Source: an uncultured beta proteobacterium (lineage in GTDB: Bacteria; Pseudomonadota; Gammaproteobacteria; Burkholderiales; SG8-41). From it: a stretch of DNA of 36,126 bases. Under the pieces are notes generated by a model, which ran no database searches, was not told the origin of the DNA, and worked only from the letters and a program-made list of their open reading frames with translations. The translations under genes and the position numbers were made by a program. Positions 8,750 through 16,639 of the stretch are shown here, in pieces. The DNA lies in NCBI GenBank assembly GCA_902825845.1, contig CADECM010000038.1, forward strand, positions 1-36,126, given 5' to 3'. The first letter of the stretch is position 1. Each line of letters opens with the position of its first letter.

Positions 8750-8822
8750 CCTGCGCAGACGCCGCCCCCGATTCATCCGTCATCACACCGTCATTCAAAA
8801 CAATCGTAACGAGGAGAAAACC

Positions 8823-9794
8823 ATGAATCGTGTCCTGTCGCTGATCGTCGCCACCGTCTTCATCGCGGGGCCTGCCGCGGCTGCGGGCTGGCTGCCGGAA
8901 AAACAGGTGGAGATCATCGTGCCCACCTCACCCGGCGGCGGCAACGACACCGTGGCGCGGTTGATGCAGAAAATGCTGCAGGACAAAAAGCTCGTGCCCA
9001 CGCCGGTGCTGGTGGTCAACAAGGCCGGCGGCAATCAAACCCTGTCAGTGGCGTATCACGCGCTGCATCGCGCCGACCCGCACTACCTGCTGTTTGCCAC
9101 CTCCACCCTGTTCACCAACCAGATTCAGGGATTGATGAAACACAGCTACCGCGACTTTCCCGCGGTCGCCCTCGCCTTCGTCGACTACAGCGCCTTCATG
9201 GTGCCCGCGAATTCGCCGTTCAAATCGTTTGCCGACATGCTGGCGCGGCTGAAGACCGATCCAGCGTCGGTATCCTTCAGCGTCGTCGCGCGCGGCGGCA
9301 CATCGCATGCGGTGGCAGCAATGGCGGCCAAGGCGGCCGGCGTGGATCCCAAACGGCTGAAGATCGTGGTGTTCAAAACCAGCGCCGATGCCACCGCCGC
9401 GATGATGGGCGGACACATCGATGCGGCCATCTCCTCCGCCGCCGGCTCCACCCCGCCTGTGGTGGAAGGCCGCCTGCGCATGCTCGCCATCGCCGCACCG
9501 CAGCGTCGAGCCGGCGAACTGGCCGCGGTGCCGACGCTACAGGAATTGGGCCTGAACGCGCCGGTGCTCGATACCTGGCGCTGCGTGTTCGCCGCCAGCG
9601 GCAGCACCCCGGAACAGGTCGCCTACTGGCAGACTGCGCTCAGCCGCGCGTTCGAGGGCGAGGAATGGAAAGCCTGGATGACGAAGAATCGCGTGACCGC
9701 GCCGCCGCTGCGCGGGGCCGAGCTCGGCAAGTATCTCGAAAACCAATACCAGCACGCGCACAGTGTGCTGGTCGACCTCGGGCTCGCGAAGTAA
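8823..9794 (+). CDS. Bug/TctC-family tripartite tricarboxylate transporter receptor, copy 1
   Basis: A 323-residue periplasmic solute receptor. Bug proteins bind carboxylates and related molecules, sometimes for TctAB permeases but often with no partner gene. There is a signal peptide (MNRVLSLIVATVFIAG, cleavage after PAAAA), then the family's first strand and loop VEIIVPTSPGGGNDTVARL, VVNKAGG and a late TPEQVAYWQ region. An AACGAGGAG ribosome-binding site lies about 6 bases before ATG 8823. The usual ADGYT segment is replaced by RADPHYLLFA, so this is a divergent member. No tctA or tctB is in the window. Confidence 0.9.
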   Translation: MNRVLSLIVATVFIAGPAAAAGWLPEKQVEIIVPTSPGGGNDTVARLMQKMLQDKKLVPTPVLVVNKAGGNQTLSVAYHALHRADPHYLLFATSTLFTNQIQGLMKHSYRDFPAVALAFVDYSAFMVPANSPFKSFADMLARLKTDPASVSFSVVARGGTSHAVAAMAAKAAGVDPKRLKIVVFKTSADATAAMMGGHIDAAISSAAGSTPPVVEGRLRMLAIAAPQRRAGELAAVPTLQELGLNAPVLDTWRCVFAASGSTPEQVAYWQTALSRAFEGEEWKAWMTKNRVTAPPLRGAELGKYLENQYQHAHSVLVDLGLAK

Positions 9795-9854
9795 AACATC
9801 GATCCGGCGCGTGCCGTTGTGATGCCGGGCTCGGATTTCCGTCGAAATATCATC

Positions 9855-9883
9855 ATAACTACTTGTTTTTATTGATTTTTTTA
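9855..9883 (+). repeat. AT-rich dispersed element, copy B
   Basis: Begins ATAACT, has the core TTGTTTTTATTGAT and a run of T. It aligns without gaps to copies A and C and ends about 10 bases before the ATG at 9894, in the same orientation as the gene. It is conspicuous in an otherwise GC-rich 99-base gap. Confidence 0.6.
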
Positions 9884-9893
9884 AGGCTACGCC

Positions 9894-10874
9894 ATGGCAC
9901 AACCCTTACCCACTCCATCCGGCTCCATCGACGCCCACGCCCACTGGTCCCCGCAGCCGTACATGCAATATGCCGAGCAACAGGGCGGCAAGGTTTCCGG
10001 CGGTGTGCCCAGCCCGCTGATGTATGACCTTGAAGCGCGCATGAAGTGGATGGATTCGCGCAACGTCAAAATGCATGTGCTGAGCCTGTCGGGCGGCATG
10101 CCCTGGCAATGGGCCTCGCTCGATGCCGCGGACAAGCTCGCGCGTATTGTCAACGACGCAGCGGTCGAAGCGCACCAGAACTTCCCGGAGCGCTTTATCG
10201 CCGCCGCCGCGATCCCCATGCGCGACCCCAAGGCGGCGCTGCGCGAAATGGACCGCGTGGCGGGCAAGCCCGGCATGCGCGCCATGCATCTGCCCAACTC
10301 GGTGGAAGGCATCGACTACCTGTTCACGCCGCAATACGAACCCATCGTCGCGCGCTGCGAAGAACTCGGCCTGCCGCTGCTGTTCCATCCGCTCGACGGC
10401 GAGCCCAATCACTACGGCGGCCCCGAGCGGCTCGCCGGCCCCAACTTCATCTACAACTCGCTGGGCTTTCCGTTCGAGACCGCCACCCTCGCCGTCAAAT
10501 TCATCTACAGCGGCTATCTCGACAAATACCCCAAGCTCGACATCGTGCTGCCGCATTCCGGCGGCTGCTTCCCGTATATCGCCGGGCGGCTGGAACACAG
10601 CATCAAAAAAGGCGCGGTCGAAGCCGCGTCAAATTTGAAAAGCTCGATCCGCGACTACATCCGCCGCTTTCACTACGACACCCTCGCCTACTATCCCGAA
10701 ACCCTGCGCTTCATGATCGAACTCGTCGGCGCCGACCGCGTGGTCATCGGCACGGACAACTACGCCAAGATGGATGTCGAGTATCCGAACGCGCTGGTGG
10801 AATCGTTGAACCTGCCAGCAGGGGATTTGCAGAAGATTTTGTTTGGGAATGCGGCGCGATTGATGAAAATATAG
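9894..10874 (+). CDS. ACMSD-type amidohydrolase (amidohydrolase_2 family)
   Basis: A 326-residue TIM-barrel metal-dependent hydrolase or decarboxylase related to 2-amino-3-carboxymuconate-6-semialdehyde decarboxylase and gamma-resorcylate decarboxylase. Metal ligands are visible: IDAHAHW (His15, His17), LLFHPLDG, LPHSGG and an aspartate in GTDNYAKMD; length fits the family (320-340). Such enzymes usually decarboxylate aromatic or unsaturated acids without cofactors, or hydrolyse esters and lactones. No signal peptide is seen. It follows the first Bug receptor gene by 99 bases that contain AT-rich element B, so it may have its own regulation. A role in breaking down an aromatic or ring-opened acid is inference. 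Confidence 0.87.
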   Translation: MAQPLPTPSGSIDAHAHWSPQPYMQYAEQQGGKVSGGVPSPLMYDLEARMKWMDSRNVKMHVLSLSGGMPWQWASLDAADKLARIVNDAAVEAHQNFPERFIAAAAIPMRDPKAALREMDRVAGKPGMRAMHLPNSVEGIDYLFTPQYEPIVARCEELGLPLLFHPLDGEPNHYGGPERLAGPNFIYNSLGFPFETATLAVKFIYSGYLDKYPKLDIVLPHSGGCFPYIAGRLEHSIKKGAVEAASNLKSSIRDYIRRFHYDTLAYYPETLRFMIELVGADRVVIGTDNYAKMDVEYPNALVESLNLPAGDLQKILFGNAARLMKI

Positions 10875-10910
10875 TCTTGTTCTCGCGCGTTCGCCTCACA
10901 GGAAAACCAT

Positions 10911-11252
10911 ATGCGTGCAATTCTCGTTTTTGCGATCAACGCGTATCGTCGATATGTTTCTCCGCACAAGGGCTTTTGTTGCGCATATGCTGTTCGGAAT
11001 AAATGCGGTTCCTGTTCCGATTTTGCCCTGAGGGCTGCAAAACGTGTGAACATGTCGACATTTTTTGCATTGCTATACCGGCGGTTTACTGCTTGTCGTA
11101 ACGCGTACGTTTCACTTCAATTAGCAACGCCCGACGGCGCAACTGTTGCATCCATACCCCCTACCGAAGAACCAGACCAAAAAGAGTTCTATGCGCGCTA
11201 TTGCGCTGCAGATGCCGCTGCCAATGCGGCTTGTTGCATCTGGGGCCCGTAA
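10911..11252 (+). CDS. divergent, cysteine-rich YidD-like protein
   Basis: A 113-residue protein whose first 62 residues follow the YidD pattern: an N-terminal hydrophobic/amphipathic helix, YRRYVSPHKGFCCAYAV, KCGSCSDFALRAA and a closing LLYRRFTAC. YidD helps insert membrane proteins through YidC, and its usual gene neighbours are rnpA and yidC. Here it stands among catabolic genes and carries eight cysteines (23, 24, 32, 35, 62, 98, 108, 109) and a 50-residue tail ending ACCIWGP that is not in YidD. AGGA lies 7 bases before the ATG. The gene is lower in GC than its neighbours, suggesting a different history. Relationship to YidD is by motif only; the role may differ. Confidence 0.68.
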   Translation: MRAILVFAINAYRRYVSPHKGFCCAYAVRNKCGSCSDFALRAAKRVNMSTFFALLYRRFTACRNAYVSLQLATPDGATVASIPPTEEPDQKEFYARYCAADAAANAACCIWGP

Positions 11253-11297
11253 TGCACGGCAGCTTCACTTTCATTAGCCAATGTCAGGAGCTACATT

Positions 11298-12383
11298 TTG
11301 AATTCCGACGTCCAACTCCCCACCGAACCCACCCGCAACTGGCTCTTCAACCTCTGGCGCGCCGCAGGCTGCAGTGAACACGAAGCCCGGCTCACCGCCG
11401 ATCACCTGCTCGGCGCCAATCTCGCCGGGCACGATTCCCATGGCGTGGGGATGGTGCTGCCGTATGCGCGTTCGCTGCAGGCCAACGAACTTCAGCTTAA
11501 CCAGAAAATATCCGTCGTCACCGATACCGGCACGCTGCTGGTGGTGGATGGCAATCGCGGCATCGGGCAGTCGATGGCGTATCAGACCATGAATCTCGCC
11601 ATCGAGCGCGCGCGTGAGCACGGCGTGGTGATCGTGGGGCTGAAGAATTCGCATCACATCGGCCGCGTCGGTCACTGGGCGGAGCAGGCGATCGCGGCGA
11701 ATCTGGCGTCTATCCATTTCACCAATGTGGTAAGCCGCGCCATCGTCGCGCCACATGGCGGGCGGCAAAGCCGCTTTGGCACCAACCCGCTGACCGTGGG
11801 ACTGCCGCGCCGAGACGGTCCGCCGATCCTGCTCGATTTCGCCTCCAGTGCGGTGGCGGTGGGCAAGATACGCGTGGCCTACAACCGCAAGGGGCCGGCA
11901 CCCGCGGGCACGCTGATCGATCACGAGGGCAATCCCACTACCAACCCCGCCGTGATGTACGAGGAACCGATGGGCGCGCTGCTTACCGCCGCCGGCCACA
12001 AGGGCTATGCGCTGGCGATGGTGTGCGATCTGCTGGGCAGCGCCCTCTTTGGCGGCACCACGCCGCAGCCCAGCCGGCTGCGCCCGCCCGCAACCTACAA
12101 CAATATGCTGGCCATCGTGTTCGACCCGGCGCGCTTCGGCGCGGGCGAACATTTCGAGCAGGAAGCGAATTCGTTTATCGAATACGTGCAGTCGGCCGCA
12201 CGCCGCGACGCCAACACGCCCATCGAAATGCCGGGCGATTCCGAGCGTCGCTATCGCCGCGAGCGCGCGCAGTCGCTGCCGGTCGACACGGGCACGCTGC
12301 AGACCATGGACGAGGCCGCGCGCATGATCAACACCCTGCGCGGCGCGGCGCTGCCGACGGCGTCATCGCTCACCGCGGGCTGA
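11298..12383 (+). CDS. Ldh2/YlbC-type malate/L-lactate dehydrogenase family oxidoreductase
   Basis: A 361-residue NAD(P)-dependent dehydrogenase of the structural class that includes ureidoglycolate, 2,3-diketogulonate and sulfolactate dehydrogenases. Visible signatures are AGHDSHGVGM with the catalytic histidine, LKNSHHIGRVGHWAEQA, RFGTNPLTVGLPR and LDFASSAVAVGKIR. The start is a TTG at 11298, set by AGGAG 7 bases upstream; the first ATG in frame is far inside the conserved region. It acts on a 2-hydroxy or 2-oxo acid in the cytoplasm. It is unrelated in fold to the D-2-hydroxyacid dehydrogenase at 7808 and to the FMN oxidase at 29380. Confidence 0.9.
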   Translation: MNSDVQLPTEPTRNWLFNLWRAAGCSEHEARLTADHLLGANLAGHDSHGVGMVLPYARSLQANELQLNQKISVVTDTGTLLVVDGNRGIGQSMAYQTMNLAIERAREHGVVIVGLKNSHHIGRVGHWAEQAIAANLASIHFTNVVSRAIVAPHGGRQSRFGTNPLTVGLPRRDGPPILLDFASSAVAVGKIRVAYNRKGPAPAGTLIDHEGNPTTNPAVMYEEPMGALLTAAGHKGYALAMVCDLLGSALFGGTTPQPSRLRPPATYNNMLAIVFDPARFGAGEHFEQEANSFIEYVQSAARRDANTPIEMPGDSERRYRRERAQSLPVDTGTLQTMDEAARMINTLRGAALPTASSLTAG

Positions 12384-12406
12384 CGCCGCCGCACCGCGAC
12401 GCGGGT

Positions 12407-13387
12407 TCAATCCAGCTTCACCCCTGCCGCCTTCACCACCGCGCCCCACTTCGCGCTGTCGGCTTTGAGCAGGGCGGTCACCTGCTCCGGCGTGCCCGGC
12501 GCAGGCTCGGCGCCGCGCGCCGACAGGCGCCCGCGCAAATCCTTGTCGGACAGCGCCTTGTGCAACCCGGCGTTCAGTTTGCCGATGATGTCGCGCGGCG
12601 TCTTGCCGGGCACGAAAATGCCGTACCAGTTTGACGCTTCCACCTTGGGCATGCCGGATTCCACCGCGGACGGCACATCCGGCAACAGCGCCGAGCGCCG
12701 CGCCACGGTGGTGGACAGCGCGCGCAGCTTGCCGGCCTGCACGTGCGGCAGCAGCACCGGCAGATCGGCGATCAGCATTTGCGCGTGACCGCCGAGGGTG
12801 TTGGTCACTGCGGGCGCGGCGCCGCCATAGGGCACGTGCACGATGTCAGTGCCGGTTTGCGTCTTGAACAGTTCGATCACCAGATGCGGCAGGCCGCCAT
12901 TGCCGGTGGAAGCAGCGTTGAGTTGCCCCGGCCTCGCCTTGGCCAGTGCGATCAGCTCCTTCACGCTTTTCACCGGCAGCGAGGGATGCACGGTCAGCAG
13001 TTCCGGCGTGGTGGTGACCACGGAAACCGGCGCCAGATCGCGAAACGGATCAAAGGGCAGCTTCAGGTACACATGCGGATAAATGGCCAGCGATGTGCTC
13101 GACAGCACCATGGTGTAGCCATCGGGCGCGGCCTTGGCAACGTGATCCACACCGATGGTGCCGCCGGCACCGCCACGGTTGTCGATGATGAACGATTGCC
13201 CCATCGCCTCGCCATACTTGCCCATGATCATGCGCGCCACGATGTCGATCGGTCCCGCGGGCGGGAATCCGACCACCATGCGCAACTGCTTGGCGGGGAA
13301 GTTTTGCGCGCCCGACAACCCGGGCACGAGAAGTGCAGCGGCAACAAGTCCAGATGTAAAAGGTCGCACGTCGAAGTCCCATGGCAT
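12407..13387 (-). CDS. Bug/TctC-family tripartite tricarboxylate transporter receptor, copy 2
   Basis: A 326-residue typical Bug receptor with a signal peptide (hydrophobic SGLVAAALLVPGLSG), then QLRMVVGFPPAGPIDIVARM, IIDNRGGAGGTIG and the ADGYT-like APDGYTMVLSS segment. These mark a periplasmic carboxylate-binding protein. The frame is open further upstream to 13603, but that extension is basic and lacks a signal peptide, so the ATG at 13387 is chosen. It is convergent with the Ldh2-type gene, 23 bases apart at their ends, and divergent from the family-3 binding protein gene across 344 bases. Confidence 0.92.
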   Translation of the reverse strand: MPWDFDVRPFTSGLVAAALLVPGLSGAQNFPAKQLRMVVGFPPAGPIDIVARMIMGKYGEAMGQSFIIDNRGGAGGTIGVDHVAKAAPDGYTMVLSSTSLAIYPHVYLKLPFDPFRDLAPVSVVTTTPELLTVHPSLPVKSVKELIALAKARPGQLNAASTGNGGLPHLVIELFKTQTGTDIVHVPYGGAAPAVTNTLGGHAQMLIADLPVLLPHVQAGKLRALSTTVARRSALLPDVPSAVESGMPKVEASNWYGIFVPGKTPRDIIGKLNAGLHKALSDKDLRGRLSARGAEPAPGTPEQVTALLKADSAKWGAVVKAAGVKLD

Positions 13388-13731
13388 TTTGAAAGCCGCG
13401 ATTGTGGGCCAACCCCTGCCGGAACTCAATCGCGGGGACGCAATCGCGGGTTGAGCCGGTGATACACGGCTGCTACCATGCGCCACGTCACTGCCTGGCC
13501 ATCGGCACCACGAACACGGCCCATCCCGACGCGCGCGACGCCTGTGACACGTAGTGCACTGCTCATGGACTGCGTGCGATGCGCGCGCACCGCATGGATG
13601 CATCGGGCTGCCGCTTGCCGGCGTGGGTGGCGACGCTGCGGGTGCAAGCGCGTGGAACTACCGGCATGCCGTGACAAATAATCGCAACTTATTGTTTTTA
13701 TTTAATTTTTTAATAGCATAAAGGCCCATCC
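13388..13731. other. 344-base divergent intergenic region
   Basis: This region lies between the starts of the Bug receptor (minus) and the family-3 binding protein (plus) and must hold both promoters. Short open frames occur on both strands but have the Arg/Cys-rich look of shadow frames and no ribosome-binding sites. Its only clear content is AT-rich element C near the right end. Confidence 0.5.
13684..13712 (+). repeat. AT-rich dispersed element, copy C
   Basis: GCAACTTATTG, then TTTTTATTTAATTTTTTA: a gapless match to copies A and B, ending 19 bases before the ATG at 13732 and in the same orientation as that gene. An AAGG ribosome-binding site follows it at 13721-13724. Confidence 0.6.
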
Positions 13732-14466
13732 ATGATGAACCCACCGTCTCAGGCCGTCATCAGCGAATTCACACCCGCCGGCAAGCTGCGCATCGCGCTC
13801 AACATGAGCAACTTCCTGCTCACCGCGCGCGATGGCGCCGGCGCTCCCATCGGTGTCGCGCCCGATCTCGGCCGCGAACTGGCGCGGCGTCTCGGCGTCG
13901 CGGTAGAAATGGTGCCCTATCCAAATCCGGGCCTGCTGGCGGACGACGCCGGCAAGAACAAGTGGGATGTCGGTTTTCTCGGTGCGGAGCCGCAGCGCGC
14001 CGGTGAAATCGATTTCACGCCGGCCTACGTGGAAATCGAGGCCACCTACCTGGTGCCGCCGGGATCGAATCTCGCCACCTGCGCCGCCGTCGACGCCAGG
14101 GGCATGCGCATTTCGGTGCCGGAGCGCAGCGCCTACGAGCTGTGGCTCACGCGCAATATCCGCAACGCCGAACTGGTGCGCAGCAAAGGTTCCGATGAAG
14201 CGTTCAGGCAATTCGTCGAGAAAAAAATGGACGCCATGGCCGGCTTGCGTCCGGGGCTGGCCGCGATCTGCGCCAGCTATCCCGGCTCGCGCATTCTCGA
14301 CGGCAATTTCACCGCCGTGCAGCAGGCCGCCGGCATACCCAAGGGCCGCCCCAACGCGGCGCGGTATTTGCGCGACTATATCGAGGACATCAAGGCCAGC
14401 GGGCTGGTCGCAACCACCATCGCCGGCAACAACGTGCAGGGACTGACCGTGGCGGCGCAAGCCTGA
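13732..14466 (+). CDS. family-3 (amino-acid type) solute-binding-fold protein without signal peptide
   Basis: A 244-residue protein with the family-3 solute-binding fold: GKLRIALNMSNF, APDLGRELARRLGV and WDVGFLGAEPQRAGEIDFTPAY are the usual opening blocks, followed by the second lobe from about residue 105. Members normally bind amino acids in the periplasm. Here there is no signal peptide, and an in-frame TAG at 13714-13716 rules out a longer start that could supply one. The protein should stay in the cytoplasm, where it may be a sensor or enzyme-like relative (some members, such as cyclohexadienyl dehydratases, are catalytic). AAGG precedes the start by 7 bases. Confidence 0.84.
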   Translation: MMNPPSQAVISEFTPAGKLRIALNMSNFLLTARDGAGAPIGVAPDLGRELARRLGVAVEMVPYPNPGLLADDAGKNKWDVGFLGAEPQRAGEIDFTPAYVEIEATYLVPPGSNLATCAAVDARGMRISVPERSAYELWLTRNIRNAELVRSKGSDEAFRQFVEKKMDAMAGLRPGLAAICASYPGSRILDGNFTAVQQAAGIPKGRPNAARYLRDYIEDIKASGLVATTIAGNNVQGLTVAAQA

Positions 14467-14565
14467 TGCATTGTCCAACATTGAAACCGGCTTGAACCAC
14501 CGGCCGCCACGCCTGTCCGACCGTTGTCGCCGGCCCGCAGCGGGCATGGCACGCACCTGAACATC

Positions 14566-15630
14566 ATGCCCCGCAGTCATCCGCCATTATTCCGGCTCAC
14601 CCGCCTGCGTGCCGCAACCGCTTTGTCATGCGTGCTGTCGGCGCTGTGGCTTGCGCCGGCGGCGGCGCAATTGGCGGCGCCCGTATGCGACGCGACCACC
14701 GCCTGCGAATTCCAGCTCTACATCGAGAACGACAGCATTGGCAGCGGCACCGACCGCTATTACACCAACGGCATCAAATTCGGCGGCGGTGTGAGCGCTG
14801 AACCGGTGATCGAGCACCTGTTCAAGAAGCCGGCAGAGAGCGTGTTGCGGCACATTACCGACAATCGCGGCAACCTGCAGTTCGGTCTCTTCCTCGGGCA
14901 GAATCTTTACACGCCCAAGCGCATCACCGTCGCCGCGCCGCAGCCCCTCGACCGCCCGTGGGCCGCATGGCTTTATGTCGGCGGCGTGGCACAGAACGTG
15001 GAAAACAACCGCCTGCAGACCGTCGAACTCGATCTGGGCATCGTCGGCCCCTCGGCGCTGGGCAAGCAGGTGCAAACCGAATGGCACAAACTGGTGAGCG
15101 CGGACAAACCGCGCGGCTGGAACAATCAATTGCGCGACGAAGCCGGCGTGCTGCTGGCCTATTTTGAAAAATGGCGCCATGGTCCGGCAACCGGCGTGCA
15201 GGCGGTGCCGCACTTTGGGGTCACGTTGGGCAATGTGATGACACTGGCGCGCGTGGGCGGCATCGTGCGCGCGGGCCACAACATGTCGGGCTTCGGGCCG
15301 GACACCATCGAGCCTGGCGGCGCCATGTTGCAGCGCACGCGCCTCTACGACAACGGCACCGCGCGCTCGGCGCCCGAATGGTATGTGTTCGCCGGTTTCG
15401 ACGCGCGCCTGGTCGGCCGCAATATTTTTCTCGATGGCAACACCTTTCGCGACAGCGCGTCGGTCGACCGCCGCGCGTTTGTGTACGACATCACCGGCGG
15501 CGTCTCCCTGCGCATCGCGCCGCTGCGTATTTCACTCACGCACGTGCAGCGCAGTCCGGAATTCAACACAGTGCCGGGCAACGGCGGCAACCAGCGCTTT
15601 CAGTCGCTCAACGTGAGCTGGGAGTTTTGA
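14566..15630 (+). CDS. lpxR: LpxR-like lipid A 3'-O-deacylase, outer membrane
   Basis: A 354-residue outer-membrane beta-barrel protein with a signal peptide (hydrophobic ATALSCVLSALWLAPAAAQ). LpxR enzymes remove the 3'-linked acyl chain of lipid A. The N-terminal hallmark is present: YIENDSIGSGTDRYYTNG, with Asn55, Asp56 and Thr67 in the positions of the family's active site, and a WHK histidine (His174) that fits the catalytic histidine region. Alternating hydrophobic strands run to the end, and the last residue is Phe (SWEF), as usual for outer-membrane proteins. ATG 14566 is chosen because it begins the signal peptide. It stands alone, 99 bases after the family-3 protein. Confidence 0.88.
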   Translation: MPRSHPPLFRLTRLRAATALSCVLSALWLAPAAAQLAAPVCDATTACEFQLYIENDSIGSGTDRYYTNGIKFGGGVSAEPVIEHLFKKPAESVLRHITDNRGNLQFGLFLGQNLYTPKRITVAAPQPLDRPWAAWLYVGGVAQNVENNRLQTVELDLGIVGPSALGKQVQTEWHKLVSADKPRGWNNQLRDEAGVLLAYFEKWRHGPATGVQAVPHFGVTLGNVMTLARVGGIVRAGHNMSGFGPDTIEPGGAMLQRTRLYDNGTARSAPEWYVFAGFDARLVGRNIFLDGNTFRDSASVDRRAFVYDITGGVSLRIAPLRISLTHVQRSPEFNTVPGNGGNQRFQSLNVSWEF

Positions 15631-15691
15631 ACCCGGCAATGGTGCCGCGCATCGCGTGCAGCCGCCGCATCACAAGCCGCGCCCGCGCGCG

Positions 15692-16537
15692 CTAACGGAT
15701 GCCGAGCCCCGCCAGCGCCGCGCCCATTTTTTGCGCGAGCAGCGCGTAACCATGCGCATCGGGATGAATTTCGTTGATCCAGTCGCCGCTCAGCGCGGTG
15801 GTTCCCGAGGCCGCGCGCTCGATGGTGTTGCGCGTGTCGACCACATGCACGCCCTTGGCGGGGTCGTGCAGCCCGAGCAGCGCTTCGGCCAGCGTGTCGA
15901 ACACGATCTCGGTGACGTCCTGATGGAACACCGCGGGAACCGTCGCCGCCCGCAGCGCGGGCAGCAGCCACGGCCCGATCGCCGGGTGGCCGAGAAACGT
16001 CGCTTTCGCGTTGCGCGGCGTCGGGTAATCATAGGTATGCAGCACGATCGGCGTTGCCGCGTTCGCATCCGACGCGTCGCGCTGCGCGATGATGCGGCGG
16101 TAGCTGGCAAGCACCTTGTCCATCAGCGCCTGGAGCGCGGCGCCGTCCACATACGCGCCCGCCTTGTCGGGCGCGTTGCCGCTGCGCGGCACCAGTATCG
16201 CCGGCGCACCGCTCTTGGGCCGCAACGCATCGATCAGATCGTTGCCGCCGCCGCTGAGCAGCAGCGCGTGATAGCGCAGCGCCTGCAGTTCGAAATCCAG
16301 CGCCATGTTCTGCCGCGGGTCGCTGATATCCTGAATCACGTCACCCGAATACGCGAGACTGACGATCACCGCCGCCTTGTTGAACGTCAACTGCTCCAGA
16401 ATATTCGACGACGGCGCCAGATTGAAATGCGCCCACGCGAACCAGCTGTCGCCATCGGCGAGCAGGCGATACGCATACGGCGCAAAATCGACAGGTTCAT
16501 CGTTGAACTGCACATTGACTACGCGCGCCTTGGCCAT
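15692..16537 (-). CDS. SGNH/GDSL hydrolase, cytoplasmic
   Basis: A 281-residue esterase-fold protein. Block I is LADGDSWF with the nucleophile Ser31, block III is GGGNDL (Asn99), and block V is near NEIHPDAHGY with His258. In place of the usual DxxH the sequence reads NEIH, so the aspartate of the triad is Asn255 unless Asp252 takes its role. There is no signal peptide, unlike many secreted GDSL esterases. The gene follows the pyroglutamyl peptidase gene on the minus strand after 102 bases. Substrate is unknown; esters of small acids or acyl groups are typical for the family. Confidence 0.85.
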   Translation of the reverse strand: MAKARVVNVQFNDEPVDFAPYAYRLLADGDSWFAWAHFNLAPSSNILEQLTFNKAAVIVSLAYSGDVIQDISDPRQNMALDFELQALRYHALLLSGGGNDLIDALRPKSGAPAILVPRSGNAPDKAGAYVDGAALQALMDKVLASYRRIIAQRDASDANAATPIVLHTYDYPTPRNAKATFLGHPAIGPWLLPALRAATVPAVFHQDVTEIVFDTLAEALLGLHDPAKGVHVVDTRNTIERAASGTTALSGDWINEIHPDAHGYALLAQKMGAALAGLGIR

Positions 16538-16607
16538 GGCATCTCCCGCTGAACGGCATTATCACAACCCTGCCCGAGTTTAGTCACTTTGCAAATGCCC
16601 CGCAATT

Positions 16608-16634
16608 CCCGGGCGCGCCAGCGCGAGACCCGGG
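16608..16634 (-). terminator. GC-rich hairpin after the pyroglutamyl peptidase gene
   Basis: Two CCCGGG copies (16608-16613 and 16629-16634) can pair, with CGC and GCG pairing inside, 6 bases beyond the peptidase stop codon. There is no T-run, so it may act as a weak or factor-assisted terminator or only stabilise the transcript end. Confidence 0.3.
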
Positions 16635-16639
16635 GCGCA

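Noticed and set aside
13426..13677. Short minus-strand frame in the divergent intergenic region
   Set aside because: It is Arg-rich with no ribosome-binding site, and continues the upstream extension of the Bug gene region without family similarity.
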